NCBI RefSeq assembly: GCF_000422485.1
Contig: NZ_AULW01000045.1
Span: forward strand, 51,564 to 115,563
Origin: Paenibacillus pasadenensis DSM 19293
Lineage (GTDB): Bacteria; Bacillota; Bacilli; Paenibacillales; Paenibacillaceae
Length of the DNA: 64,000 nucleotides
Reading direction: 5' to 3'
The position numbers were made by a program, and so were the translations under genes. Below, piece by piece: positions 7,533 to 16,654 of the stretch. Position 1 is the first letter of the stretch; the number at the start of each line of letters is the position of its first letter. Under the pieces are notes generated by a model that searched no databases, had not been told where the DNA came from, and was given only the letters and a program-made list of their open reading frames with translations.

Positions 7533-9446
7533 GTGCGGCAAAATGTAGCGACCCGGCTGCTGACAAGCCGGCCTTTTCTGTTTTTCTCCGTCATCCTGCT
7601 GCTGAAGAGCATGCTGACGTGGTTCGTCATCTTCGACGACGGCCCGTCCTGGGCGATCCTCATCACCGAGCTGCCGTTCGCCTGGCTCATCTTCGGCCTG
7701 ATCGAGATGCTCGCGAGCAAGCGCAAGCTGCTCTACTACGTCATCGCGGACGCCGCGCTGACCGGCATTCTGTTCTCCGTCTTCATGTACCATAAATACT
7801 ACGGCGTCATCGCCACCTGGCACGCGCTGCAGCAGGTCAACCAGGTGACCGCCGTCAGCAACAGCGTGTTCTCGCTCATGGATCCGTACTACACGCTGAT
7901 CTTCCTCGACATCGTCGTCCTCGCCTGGATGCTGATCCGCGGCCGCAAGGAGCTGTTCCAGCCGGAACGCGCGCCCGGCGCCGCGCGCAGCCGCCGACGG
8001 ATGGCGTTCGGCGCCGTCGTCGTCGCCTCCGTCGGGCTTTGCCTGTTCAATATTCTGCCCAATCGGGCAAGCATGAACGAGCATACGAAGGCCGAGGACA
8101 TGGGCATCCTCAATTACGAGGCGTACGCCCTGCTCGACACCGGCAGCGAGGAAGAGCTGCTGGAGCCCGAGGAAGTGACGCAAGCCCGCATCGACGAGCT
8201 CAAGGGCTTGCAGCCCTCGTCTTCTCCGGCCTACTTCGGCGCCGCCAAGGGCAAAAACGTCGTCGTCGTGCAGCTGGAGTCGTTCCAGAACTTCCTGATC
8301 GGCCTGAAGCTCGACGGCCAGGAGGCGACGCCGAACCTGAACCGGCTGGCGCAGGAGAGCTTCTACTTCGACCGCTTCTATCAGATGGTCGGCCAAGGCA
8401 ACACCTCCGACGCCGAGTTCGTCGTCAACACCTCGTTCTATATTCCGGAGAGCGGCGCCGCGACGATGGACTACGCCTACAAGGACGTGCCGAGCCTGCC
8501 CAAGCTGCTCAAGGCGCAGGGCTACGACAGCGCGACGTTCCATACGAACGTCGTCGACTTCTGGAACCGCCGCGAGCTGTACAAGGCGGTCGGCTTCGAC
8601 CAGTTCTACGACAAGCCGTTTTTCGGCGAGCAAGACTCGGTCTACTTCGGCGCGGACGACGAGGTGCTGTACGCCAAGACACTCGACAAGCTGAAGGAGA
8701 TGGACGCCAGCGGCAAGCCGTTCTACGCCCAGCTCATCTCCATGACGGCCCATCATCCGTTCACGCTGACGCCGGAAATGCCGGCCGGCCAGGAGCTCGT
8801 CCTGCCGGAGCGATACGAGGATACGCTCGTCGGCGACTACATCCGCTCGCAGCATTATGCCGACTACGCCTTCGGCCGGTTCATCGAGGGCCTCAAGCAG
8901 TCGGGGCTGTGGGAGGACACGCTGCTGGTCGTCTACGGCGACCACCAGGGCCTGCCGATCTTCTCGCTTGACCGCAAGGACAAGGAGCTGATGGCGGAAA
9001 TCTTCGGGCATGAGTACGGCTACCCGGACATGATCAACATCCCGCTGATGATCGCCTCCCCCGGCGTGACCGAGCCGCGCCGCATCGAGACGCTGGGCGG
9101 GCAGGTCGACCTGCTGCCGACGATCGCGAATCTGGCCGGCGCTTCGCTGGACGGCCAGATCCACTTCGGGCAGGATCTGCTGAACGCGACCGCCAACCTG
9201 ATCCCGCAGCGGTACTACCTGCCGTCAGGCTCCTTCCTCGGCTCCGGCTCGCTGTACATCCCCGGCGTCGGCTACGAGGACGGCACGCGCTACGCGCTCA
9301 AGGACGGCCAGCCCGCCGACGGCGCCAGCGAGGACGACTACGGCCGCGCGCTCGAGCTGCTGCGGCTGTCCGACAGCTATATGACCGCGCTGCCCGAGCA
9401 TGGCGGAGCGGAATATCCCTCCGACTCCGACTCTGGAGGCGAATGA
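7533..9446 (+). CDS. LTA synthase-family phosphoglycerol transferase
   Basis: This 637-residue protein has four or five N-terminal membrane spans (about 10-30, 38-56, 65-85, 118-138 and 155-172) followed by a secreted sulfatase-fold domain. Catalytic positions match LtaS: Glu249 in VVQLESFQNF, nucleophile Thr291 in GNTSDAEF, and Asp470/His471 in YGDHQG, all metal ligands or nucleophile. It should polymerise or prime glycerol-phosphate chains on the outer membrane face. The start is GTG with AAAGGAAG upstream. It is a close paralogue of the truncated gene at the left edge but lacks that gene's low-complexity insertion. It is monocistronic, with its own promoter and terminator. Confidence 0.93.
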   Translation: MRQNVATRLLTSRPFLFFSVILLLKSMLTWFVIFDDGPSWAILITELPFAWLIFGLIEMLASKRKLLYYVIADAALTGILFSVFMYHKYYGVIATWHALQQVNQVTAVSNSVFSLMDPYYTLIFLDIVVLAWMLIRGRKELFQPERAPGAARSRRRMAFGAVVVASVGLCLFNILPNRASMNEHTKAEDMGILNYEAYALLDTGSEEELLEPEEVTQARIDELKGLQPSSSPAYFGAAKGKNVVVVQLESFQNFLIGLKLDGQEATPNLNRLAQESFYFDRFYQMVGQGNTSDAEFVVNTSFYIPESGAATMDYAYKDVPSLPKLLKAQGYDSATFHTNVVDFWNRRELYKAVGFDQFYDKPFFGEQDSVYFGADDEVLYAKTLDKLKEMDASGKPFYAQLISMTAHHPFTLTPEMPAGQELVLPERYEDTLVGDYIRSQHYADYAFGRFIEGLKQSGLWEDTLLVVYGDHQGLPIFSLDRKDKELMAEIFGHEYGYPDMINIPLMIASPGVTEPRRIETLGGQVDLLPTIANLAGASLDGQIHFGQDLLNATANLIPQRYYLPSGSFLGSGSLYIPGVGYEDGTRYALKDGQPADGASEDDYGRALELLRLSDSYMTALPEHGGAEYPSDSDSGGE

Positions 9447-9451
9447 GAAAA

Positions 9452-9495
9452 AGGAACGGGCCCCGCGCGATCAAGCGCCGGCTCGTTCCTCTTTT
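9452..9495 (+). terminator. intrinsic terminator after LtaS-like gene
   Basis: AGGAACGGGCC pairs with GGCTCGTTCCT (10 of 11), the inner part can extend with GCGC pairing, and CTTTTG follows. It lies just after the stop at 9446. Confidence 0.75.
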
Positions 9496-9602
9496 GCGTG
9501 CTCTTTAAGATGGGAAGATTTCCTCTATCCTCTGGTGGAAAACCGCCGCGCCCGGGTAATAGCGGGTACAAGACCGACTAGATGGAGGGAGAGAGGCGGC
9601 GG

Positions 9603-10478
9603 ATGATGAACCGGTTGAAGGAATGGCTCGGCGGCACGGGAGGCGCGCCGGACGAGGCGGATCAGCGGTATCGCCCGCTCGCGGCATCCGGACTGGAGCT
9701 GCGGGAAGGGCTGCCGGCCTACATGGCCGAGCTGGAGGCAAGGCTCGACGAGGCGATGCCCGAGGAATGGCTGAAGCAGGTGCGCGAGCGCATCCGCAGC
9801 AGCGATCCCGAGCTGAGCGAGATCAAGCATACGTGGATGGAGCGGGAGCTGAAACGGCATTTTTTCCTCCTCGCGCTGCTTCGGAAGCCTCCGCTGTACA
9901 GCGCTGACCTCGAACGAATGTGGAGGGAAATGGAGGCGTTCTCCCGCGACTACGAGCAGTTCTGCGAACGCTATGCCGGGTACTACATCCAGCCGCAGCA
10001 AGCGGCTCCGCCGTCGCCTCCCGGAGCGGCCGCCCGCCAGGCGCGCGGCGCGTACGAGCTGCTGTACGGCTGTCTGTTCCAGGTGCAGCCGGAATCCCAG
10101 CTGCTGATCGGGCCGTTCCATCGCCTCAAGCTGGACGCCGAGTCGTTGGAGGAGCTGCAGGCTTCCGCGTCGCCCTGCGCGGCGCTCGGACTGCTGGAAA
10201 CCTCGCAGGACGAAAAAAAGGCCGCCATCGAGGCGCTGCGGCAGCGCCTGCGGGAGCGCTGCGCGCTCGCAAGGCGGTATCACGAGGCGGAGTCCGCCGA
10301 GGACCGCGACCGCTGCCGCGACGAAAGCGACCCTTCCTGGGTGCTGCTGGCGTACAGCCTCGAGACGGAGCAGTCGCCGTACGATCCGCTGTCGCGGGCC
10401 GTCCGGCCCGAGCCGACAGCGGAATTCGAGCCGGGCCGGACCGGCTCGTCCGTCCGGAGCGCGATCCAGCCGGGCTGA
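9603..10478 (+). CDS. hypothetical cytoplasmic protein, unknown
   Basis: This gene encodes 291 residues with no signal sequence or membrane span and no family I recognise. It is strongly helical and charged: residues about 30-110 contain MPEEWLKQVRERIRSSDPEL and ELKRHFFLLALL, and residues about 190-240 are rich in E/R/A. An insertion of Pro/Ala-rich sequence (QQAAPPSPPGAAARQA) near residue 133 separates two halves. An in-frame ATG at 9582 exists, but its own sequence supplies the GGAGGGAG ribosome binding site for ATG at 9603, so I use 9603. The tail (about the last 35 residues) is low-complexity. It stands alone and converges on the alarmone synthetase. Confidence 0.7.
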   Translation: MMNRLKEWLGGTGGAPDEADQRYRPLAASGLELREGLPAYMAELEARLDEAMPEEWLKQVRERIRSSDPELSEIKHTWMERELKRHFFLLALLRKPPLYSADLERMWREMEAFSRDYEQFCERYAGYYIQPQQAAPPSPPGAAARQARGAYELLYGCLFQVQPESQLLIGPFHRLKLDAESLEELQASASPCAALGLLETSQDEKKAAIEALRQRLRERCALARRYHEAESAEDRDRCRDESDPSWVLLAYSLETEQSPYDPLSRAVRPEPTAEFEPGRTGSSVRSAIQPG

Positions 10479-10501
10479 AAGGCTTGCGGGCAAAAGTCCC
10501 G

Positions 10502-10531
10502 CTTCGCCGCCAAGCCTGGCCCGCGGCGAAG
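10502..10531. terminator. GC-rich hairpin between convergent genes
   Basis: CTTCGCCGC pairs with GCGGCGAAG across a 12-base loop between the ends of the 9603 and 10546 genes. It has no T-run, so termination is only suggested by position. Confidence 0.35.
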
Positions 10532-10545
10532 GCGTAGGCGAAGCG

Positions 10546-11295
10546 CTAGCCTCCGAAGTCGCCTCCGAGCAGGCGCAGCAGCTGCGCAGGCCCGTCCGTC
10601 TGCTTCTGCCGCGGCTCCTCGAGCAGCGCGGGCAGGAAGTCCTCGGCCTCTTCCTCTTCCGCCTGCAGCGATTCCACCTCGCGGTGGAGGCGCTCCATCT
10701 TGAGGTCGAGCGCGGCGGCCGAGTCGGCCGCTTCCTTCAGCTCGCGCAGCAGATGGTCCGGGACGGCCTTGTTGTACTTGTAGTACAGCTTGTGCTCCAG
10801 GCTCGCCCAGAAGTCCATCGCGATCGTGCGGATCTGCACCTCGACGAGCACCTTCTCCTGGCGGTCCGACATGTACACCGGCACCTCGACGAGCACATGC
10901 AGGCTCTGGTAGCCGTTCGGCTTGGGCTCGGCGATATAGTCCTTGACCTGCACGATCTTGAGGTCCTGCTGCATGCGGAGCATGTCGCGGATGCGGTAGA
11001 TGTCGGAAACGAACGAGCAGGTGATGCGCAGGCCGGCGATGTCCTGGATCGACTGCTTGATGGAGGACAGCGACAGCTCGCTGCCCTTGCGGTGCACCTT
11101 GTTGATGATGCTCTCGGGCGATTTCACGCGCGACTTCGTATGCTCGATCGGGTTATAGTCGTGGAGAAGCTGGAATTCCTCCTTGAGGATCTCGATCCTC
11201 GTCTCCATCTCGTCCAGGGCGAATTTATACATCATCATGAAGCGGGTGATCTCGTTCTTGAGCTTCTTGAGCTGCGCAAGCTGCGGAGAATTCAT
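10546..11295 (-). CDS. small alarmone synthetase (RelA/SpoT-domain GTP pyrophosphokinase)
   Basis: This 249-residue protein has a single RelA_SpoT synthetase domain and makes (p)ppGpp from ATP and GDP/GTP in the cytoplasm. Diagnostic segments are SRVKSPESI (55-63), DIAGLRI (85-91), PKPNGYQSLH (124-133) and EVQIRT plus WASLEHKL (152-170), the pyrophosphate-transfer and G-loop motifs. No HD hydrolase, TGS or ACT domain is present, as in Bacillus SasA/SasB (about 210 residues). A C-terminal acidic coiled extension of about 40 residues makes it longer. ATG at 11295 has AAGGAG 7 bp upstream, which beats the ATG 51 bp earlier. It is divergent from PPK2. Confidence 0.92.
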   Translation of the reverse strand: MNSPQLAQLKKLKNEITRFMMMYKFALDEMETRIEILKEEFQLLHDYNPIEHTKSRVKSPESIINKVHRKGSELSLSSIKQSIQDIAGLRITCSFVSDIYRIRDMLRMQQDLKIVQVKDYIAEPKPNGYQSLHVLVEVPVYMSDRQEKVLVEVQIRTIAMDFWASLEHKLYYKYNKAVPDHLLRELKEAADSAAALDLKMERLHREVESLQAEEEEAEDFLPALLEEPRQKQTDGPAQLLRLLGGDFGG

Positions 11296-11443
11296 CGCAT
11301 GGCTCCTTGTCCGGCCCGTCAGGCCGCTGTAATCTATACCTATCATCTCACAACCGACGGCTCGATTTCAAAAAACGGGCATTCTACACCATGACGAGGC
11401 CAGCCATCATCCCATCCCGGCTATCGAAGGAGGACCATTCGCG

Positions 11444-12280
11444 ATGAACCTGAACCGCTACCGCATCGGCGCGGACGCCAAGCTGAAGCTGAAGGCGTTC
11501 GATCCCGCAGACACGAACGGCATCGAGGACAAGAAGCAGATCGAGGACGAGCAGCGCGAGCTGCTCGGACGGCTCGAGGAGCAGCAGGAGCGGCTTTTCG
11601 CCTCCCGCACCCACGGCGTGCTCATCGTTTTTCAGGGCATGGACTGCAGCGGCAAGGACGGCGTCATCAAAAAAGTATTCCGCGGCATCGACCCGGGAGG
11701 CTTCCGCGCCTACAGCTTCAAAAAGCCGACCGACGAGGAGGCGCAGCACGACTTCCTCTGGCGGACCCACCGCAGCGTGCCGGCGCGCGGCTGCATGACG
11801 GCCTTCAACCGCTCCTATTACGAGGAGGCGCTCATCACGCGCGTGCACGGCTCGATCGACGACAAGGAAGCCCGCCGCCGCCTGAAGGCGATCCGCCACT
11901 TCGAGGAGATGCTGGAGTCGCAGCAGATCCGCGTCCTCAAGTTCTTCCTCCACATCTCGCCCGAATTCCAGCTCGAAAAGATCCGCGACCGCATGGAGAA
12001 TCCGGAGAAATGGTGGAAGTTCGATCCGAACGACCTCGAGGAGCGCAAGCATTGGAAAGAGTATCAAAGCGCCTACGAAGACGCGATCCGCCGCACCGCG
12101 ACGGACGCCTCTCCCTGGCATGTCGTGCCGTCCGACAACCGCTGGTTCCGCAACTACGTCGTCCTCCGCACGCTCGTGGAGGAGCTGGAAAAGCTCGAGC
12201 TGTCCTACCCGCAGCCGCACGAGGAGGTCGCGAGCCGCATGGACGAGCTGAGAGACGGAATCGATCCCGGGCCGGCATGA
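11444..12280 (+). CDS. PPK2-family polyphosphate:nucleotide kinase
   Basis: This 278-residue protein is a polyphosphate kinase 2. It has a P-loop kinase fold with Walker A GMDCSGKDG at 65-73, the conserved FNRSYYEEALITRVH block starting at 121, a lid-region Arg cluster and WWKFDPNDLEERKHW near 195. These enzymes phosphorylate nucleoside mono- or diphosphates using polyphosphate. The length and motif pattern fit single-domain class III-like PPK2 enzymes, though class cannot be settled by eye. AAGGAGG precedes the ATG. It diverges from the alarmone synthetase across 148 bp, suggesting a shared starvation context (inference). Confidence 0.93.
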   Translation: MNLNRYRIGADAKLKLKAFDPADTNGIEDKKQIEDEQRELLGRLEEQQERLFASRTHGVLIVFQGMDCSGKDGVIKKVFRGIDPGGFRAYSFKKPTDEEAQHDFLWRTHRSVPARGCMTAFNRSYYEEALITRVHGSIDDKEARRRLKAIRHFEEMLESQQIRVLKFFLHISPEFQLEKIRDRMENPEKWWKFDPNDLEERKHWKEYQSAYEDAIRRTATDASPWHVVPSDNRWFRNYVVLRTLVEELEKLELSYPQPHEEVASRMDELRDGIDPGPA

Positions 12281-12427
12281 GCGCCCGGCCGATCCGCCCC
12301 GCTGCCGATTTTTGATCCAGCCGCCCTCCGGCGGCGTTATCCAGATTAGATAGAGCCTGTCCGCCTGTCCAGGAGGCCCGCTCTTCCCCTATCCTCATCC
12401 TCATGTTCAAGGGAGAATCCGACATCC

Positions 12428-14035
12428 ATGCTATCGTACCGCAACCGCTTCATGCTCCGTTCCGCCGCCGTAATGGCCTTGCTCGGCGCCGCCATCCACT
12501 TCGCGCACCGCTCGCTCGGCTGGTTCCCGTCCGGCATGGGCCACGCCATGCCCGGCCACGCCGCCGAGGGAGATCCGTTCTCGCTCAACGTCCTGCTCGT
12601 CCTTCCGTTCCTGCTGCTGCTCGCCGCCTTCTGGCTCGGACGCGAGCGGGGCGGCGCCCTCGAGCGGCTCGTTCCGCTGCTCGCGACGCTTTCGCTCACC
12701 TTTTCCAGCATCTCCATCATCGCCGGGTCGGGCGGCAGCGTCGAGTTCCACTTCTCGATCTTCATGGTGCTCGCCCTTGCCGCCTATTACGAAAGCATCC
12801 GCCTGATCGCCGTCATGACCGGCTTGTTCGCCGTCCAGCATCTGGGGGGCTATCTGCTTGCGCCGGAGCTCGTGTTCGGCATGAGCCGCTATCCGTTCTC
12901 GATGGTGCTCATCCATGCGCTGTTCCTGCTGCTGACGGCGTTGTTCACCTGCCTGCAGATCCGCAGCAAGGCCCGCGAGGTCGCCCGGCTGGAGACGGAG
13001 CGGCAGCAGAAGCAGGAGCAGCTCGAAGGGCTGCTGGGCCGCGTCCGCGCGCTGAGCGCGGATCTGGACGCCGCAGCCGGCTCCGTCGCCGAGCTGTCGC
13101 GCGAGAGCGCGGCCCAGAGCGCCGAGGTCGGCAGCGGGCTCGCGGAAGCCGTCCGCCTGCAGCAGCTGCAGCAGAGCGCTGTCGCGCAGGCGCAGTCCAG
13201 CTTGAACGACATCGCCGCCAAGGCTCGGCAGGCGGCCGAGGTTACCGGCGGCACGCAGGACAAGGCGCTTGCCGCCGATGCCGGCCTGGAGGAGCATCGC
13301 CTCGGCATGGAAAGCTTGCTGCGGCAGGTCGCCTCCGCAAGCGCGATCCTGCGCGAGACGGCCGCCTCCGCCTCCGCCATGGTGACCGCGTCCGAGACGG
13401 CCGAAGAAATGGTCGATGCGGTTCGCGAAATGGCCGAGCAGACGAGCCTGCTCGCGCTCAACGCCTCCATCGAGGCGGCACGCGCCGGAGATTCCGGGCG
13501 CGGCTTCGCCGTCGTCGCCGGCGAGGTGCGCAAGCTCGCCGCCCGCAGCAGCCGCACCGCAGAGCAGATGCGCGAGATCGTCAGCTCCATGCGGCAGGAG
13601 AACGAGCGCACCGCCGCTCGCGTCGAGGAAGGGCTGCACGCCTCCGAGGCCGCGTCCGGCCGGGCGGAGCAGTCGCTCGGACAGTTCCGCTCCTTGCAGC
13701 AGGAGCTGCTCGTCATGTCGGAGGGCATCCATGGACTGACCGCGACGATCCGCGAGATGGATGCCGGCTGCGAGGCCGCTTCCCGGCGCATGGCGGACAT
13801 CGCCGCCGGAGCGGATCAGACCAGCCAGTCCGCGCAGCGGCTCTCGCAGCTGTCGGAGGCGCAGCGGACGGTCTCCGAGCAGACGGACGGCGAGGCCAGG
13901 CGCATCGCCGGCCTCGCCTCCGATCTGCTGGCCGGCTTCCAGGGCGGCGACGCGGCGGCCATCGCGGCGGAGGCCCGCCTGGCCCGCCCGGGCAGAGACG
14001 ACGCCCCCGGCTCGGAGCTGCCTCGACCGGCCTGA
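12428..14035 (+). CDS. methyl-accepting chemotaxis protein with multi-span sensor
   Basis: This 535-residue MCP has five or six membrane spans in the first 180 residues, a coiled linker with no recognisable HAMP domain, and a cytoplasmic signalling domain. The hairpin tip is [19 protein letters not shown] near residue 338, which contacts CheA/CheW. The membrane part contains [13 protein letters not shown] (near 103) and VQHLGGYL (near 137), a Glu-x-His-Phe plus later His pattern known from polytopic sensors of some diguanylate cyclases and kinases. It may bind a metal, haem or small ligand (inference). The start ATG has AAGGGAG upstream. No other chemotaxis genes are nearby. Confidence 0.88.
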   Translation: MLSYRNRFMLRSAAVMALLGAAIHFAHRSLGWFPSGMGHAMPGHAAEGDPFSLNVLLVLPFLLLLAAFWLGRERGGALERLVPLLATLSLTFSSISIIAGSGGSVEFHFSIFMVLALAAYYESIRLIAVMTGLFAVQHLGGYLLAPELVFGMSRYPFSMVLIHALFLLLTALFTCLQIRSKAREVARLETERQQKQEQLEGLLGRVRALSADLDAAAGSVAELSRESAAQSAEVGSGLAEAVRLQQLQQSAVAQAQSSLNDIAAKARQAAEVTGGTQDKALAADAGLEEHRLGMESLLRQVASASAILRETAASASAMVTASETAEEMVDAVREMAEQTSLLALNASIEAARAGDSGRGFAVVAGEVRKLAARSSRTAEQMREIVSSMRQENERTAARVEEGLHASEAASGRAEQSLGQFRSLQQELLVMSEGIHGLTATIREMDAGCEAASRRMADIAAGADQTSQSAQRLSQLSEAQRTVSEQTDGEARRIAGLASDLLAGFQGGDAAAIAAEARLARPGRDDAPGSELPRPA

Positions 14036-14113
14036 TCGGCGGATCGAGCCGGCGCCCTTCGTTCCTGGCGGTTCGATCGCTCTACTCCCTGTGATGAAAG
14101 GAGCGGCTCCTCT

Positions 14114-14674
14114 ATGGCGACCTCTCTCCCCATGCCCACTCCCGACTACAGCCTGACTCCGGACCAGCTCGCCGAGCTGTCCGACCGCAGCCTGCTCATC
14201 CGCTTCCTCGAGCCGGTGCTCGCCCCTCTGCGCGGCGCGTCCGATATTCGCAAGAAAGAAGCGTTCGATGCGCTGCCGCAGAAGCTTCGACCGCTGTTCC
14301 TGCTGCGCGTGCTCGACGGGCACGCTGCCGGATCCGCCTGGGAATACTATGTCTGGACAGGCATGCTGCTCCAAACGCCTGATACATGGGCGGGGCTGCT
14401 TGCAGCTTTTCGGGAGCTCGGCTCGCTGGAGCTGCTCGAGACGCTCGCCGATACGGCCGCCGTCCATCGCAAGCGGCTTGAAGGTAAATCGCCGGCTCCG
14501 CCTCCGGCCGCATCCGATTTCGAGCGCGAGCCGGGGCTTCGCGCGGAGATGGAGGCGCTCCATGCGGCTTACGAGCCGGCAGTGGCCGAGGCTTACCGCG
14601 CCGCCGCCGAGCGGGTGCGGTCCGCTCTTCGTCAAGCAGCCTATCCTCCGGGTGCCGGGACAGGCTCCGAATAG
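14114..14674 (+). CDS. hypothetical protein, unknown
   Basis: This gene encodes 186 residues that I do not recognise. It is soluble and mostly helical, with DQLAELSDRSLLIRFLEPVL at 17-36, a Trp/Tyr-rich centre (SAWEYYVWTGML near 75) and a Pro/Ala linker (SPAPPPAASD) near 125 before a final helix. AAAGGAG precedes the ATG; that ribosome binding site sits in a small GGAG/CTCC hairpin. It follows the MCP by 78 bp and precedes glycerate kinase by 136 bp, so it may be co-transcribed with either. Function is not inferable from the neighbours. Confidence 0.72.
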   Translation: MATSLPMPTPDYSLTPDQLAELSDRSLLIRFLEPVLAPLRGASDIRKKEAFDALPQKLRPLFLLRVLDGHAAGSAWEYYVWTGMLLQTPDTWAGLLAAFRELGSLELLETLADTAAVHRKRLEGKSPAPPPAASDFEREPGLRAEMEALHAAYEPAVAEAYRAAAERVRSALRQAAYPPGAGTGSE

Positions 14675-14810
14675 GATCGGGCCCGCATGGGCGGATCAAG
14701 CCTCTGGAAGAGTACGCGGACGAGATCGGAGCCTTGCCGGCATCCGATGCCGTACGCCCATCTGTACGAATTCCTGCTCTGACCTGCCACACGAACCAAG
14801 AGGTGATCGC

Positions 14811-15971
14811 ATGTCACGACCGACCTTTCTGCTCGCCCCCGATTCGTTCAAAGAAAGCATGACGGCCAAGGAAGCCTGCATCGCGATGGAGGCCGGCCTG
14901 CGCAAGGCGTTCCCCGACGCCCGCTTCATCCACGTCCCGATGGCCGACGGCGGAGAAGGCACCGTCCAGTCGCTCGTCGACGCGAGCGGCGGCCAGCTCG
15001 TCGCCGAGGAAGTGGCCGGCCCGCTCGGCGAGCGCGTCCTTGCCCGCTACGGCATCCTGGGAGACAGCGCCACCGCCGTCATCGAGACGGCGTCCGCCAG
15101 CGGCATCCAGCTCGTGCCCAAGGAGCAGCGCAACCCGCTCCTCGCCACCACCTACGGAACCGGCGAGCTCATCCGCGCCTGCCTGGACCGGGGCATTCGC
15201 AAAATCATCGTCGGCATCGGCGGCAGCGCGACGAACGACGGCGGGGCCGGCATGGCGGAGGCGCTCGGAGCCCGGTTCCTCGATGCGGACGGCGCCGAGC
15301 TGCCCCGAGGCGGCGGCAGCCTCGGGCGGCTGGCCCGGGTCGACGTGTCCGGGTTGGATCCGAGGCTGGCCGAGGCCGAGATGATCGTCGCCTGCGACGT
15401 CACGAATCCGCTTTGCGGCCCGACCGGAGCGTCGCATGTGTTCGGTCCGCAAAAAGGCGCGACGCCGGAAATGGCGCTGGCGCTGGACGCCGCCCTGTCC
15501 CGCTACGCGTCCGTCCTCGCGGAGCAGCTCGGCAAGCCGGTCCGCGATCTCCCCGGAGCCGGAGCGGCCGGCGGACTCGGAGCGGGATTGCTCGCGTTCA
15601 CGCCGGCGACCTTGCAGCGGGGAATCGACATCGTCATCGACTGCGCCGGGCTGCGCGAGAAGCTGGCGGAGGCGGACTATTGCTTCACGGGCGAGGGCGG
15701 CATGGACTTCCAGACCCGGTTCGGCAAGACGCCGTTCGGCGTCGCGAAGGCGGCCAAGGAGGCGGGCAAGCCCGTCATCGCGCTGGCCGGATATGTCGGC
15801 GACGGCGCGGAGACGCTGTACGAAGAGGGCATCGACGCGATCTTCGGCATCGTGCCGGGAGCGTCCGAGCTGGAGCGGCTGCTCGCGGACGGGCCGAAAA
15901 ACGTGGAGCGGACCTGCGAGAGCATCGGCAGGCTGCTCAAGCTCCAGCAGCCGCCGCGAGAAGCGCTGTAA
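14811..15971 (+). CDS. glycerate kinase
   Basis: This 386-residue enzyme belongs to the type-1 glycerate kinase (GlxK/GarK) family and phosphorylates D-glycerate with ATP. Family blocks are LLAPDSFKESMTAKEA at 7-22, ADGGEGTVQSL near 44, GIGGSATNDGGAGMAEALG near 135, CDVTNPL near 197 and FTGEGGMDFQTRFGKTP near 290. The frame is open for a long way upstream, but ATG at 14811 has an AAGAGGTG site and matches the family N-terminus. Length is normal. It is followed 89 bp later by an acetyltransferase gene. Confidence 0.94.
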   Translation: MSRPTFLLAPDSFKESMTAKEACIAMEAGLRKAFPDARFIHVPMADGGEGTVQSLVDASGGQLVAEEVAGPLGERVLARYGILGDSATAVIETASASGIQLVPKEQRNPLLATTYGTGELIRACLDRGIRKIIVGIGGSATNDGGAGMAEALGARFLDADGAELPRGGGSLGRLARVDVSGLDPRLAEAEMIVACDVTNPLCGPTGASHVFGPQKGATPEMALALDAALSRYASVLAEQLGKPVRDLPGAGAAGGLGAGLLAFTPATLQRGIDIVIDCAGLREKLAEADYCFTGEGGMDFQTRFGKTPFGVAKAAKEAGKPVIALAGYVGDGAETLYEEGIDAIFGIVPGASELERLLADGPKNVERTCESIGRLLKLQQPPREAL

Positions 15972-16060
15972 GCCCGCCCTGCGCTCCCGGTAGCCGCCCT
16001 CCTGCCGGCCATGCTACGATAGGGAGAACACGACCATCCCGCCGAGAGGAAGCTGACCCC

Positions 16061-16582
16061 GTGAATGAACCCCTGCTGACCTACACCCTCGCCGATGCGC
16101 GTCCGGAGGACCTGCCGGCGATCGTGGACATCTACAATACGACGATCGCGGGCCGCATGGTGACCGCCGATCTGGAGCCGGTGACGCCCGCCCAGCGGCA
16201 GGCCTGGTACGACGAGCACTCGCCGGACTTTCGCCCGCTCTGGGTGCTGAAGGACGGCCAGGGCGCCGTCGTCGCCTGGCTGAGCTACCAGTCGTTCCAC
16301 CCGCGCGCCGCCTACAACGGCACGGCCGAGATCAGCATCTACCTCTCCCCCGCCCTGCGCGGCCAAGGCCTCGGAGGCAGGCTGCTGCAGCGCGCGATCG
16401 ACGCCTGCCCGGGCCTCGGCATCCACTCGCTCGTCGGCCTCGTGTTCGGCCACAACGAGCCGAGCCTGCGCCTGTTCGAGAAGCATGGCTTCGACGTCTG
16501 GGGCCGCCTGCCCCGCGTCGCGGTCCTCGACGGCGTCGAGCGCGATCTCGTGTATGTCGGGCGAAAGATCTCTACCGCTTGA
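16061..16582 (+). CDS. GNAT N-acetyltransferase (phosphinothricin acetyltransferase-like)
   Basis: This 173-residue GNAT enzyme opens with RPEDLPAIVDIYNTTIAGRM, as in the Pat/Bar-type acetyltransferase subfamily. The acetyl-CoA pyrophosphate loop is LRGQGLGGRLL (near 102-112), and the last motif is NEPSLRLFEKHGFDVWGRLP. The start is GTG at 16061 with GAGAGGAAG upstream; the frame continues further upstream inside the glycerate kinase gene, which I treat as a shadow. The substrate is unknown: family members acetylate amino-acid-like xenobiotics or methionine derivatives. Confidence 0.9.
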   Translation: MNEPLLTYTLADARPEDLPAIVDIYNTTIAGRMVTADLEPVTPAQRQAWYDEHSPDFRPLWVLKDGQGAVVAWLSYQSFHPRAAYNGTAEISIYLSPALRGQGLGGRLLQRAIDACPGLGIHSLVGLVFGHNEPSLRLFEKHGFDVWGRLPRVAVLDGVERDLVYVGRKISTA

Positions 16583-16601
16583 CTGCGCGACGCGCTTGAA
16601 C

Positions 16602-16653
16602 AAAAGAGCTGCCCCTGCGGTCCATCTCATGGACCCGCAGAGGCAGCTCTTTT
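16602..16653. terminator. bidirectional terminator
   Basis: AAAAGAGCTGCCcCTGCGG pairs with the complementary CCGCAGaGGCAGCTCTTTT, extended inward by TCCAT/ATGGA. A-tracts and T-tracts flank both sides, serving the GNAT gene (plus) and the oxidoreductase (minus). Confidence 0.85.
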
Positions 16654-16654
16654 T

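Noticed and set aside
12431..14635. 734-residue antisense frame across the MCP and the 14114 gene
   Set aside because: Same reason: a codon-bias shadow with no start signal or domain.
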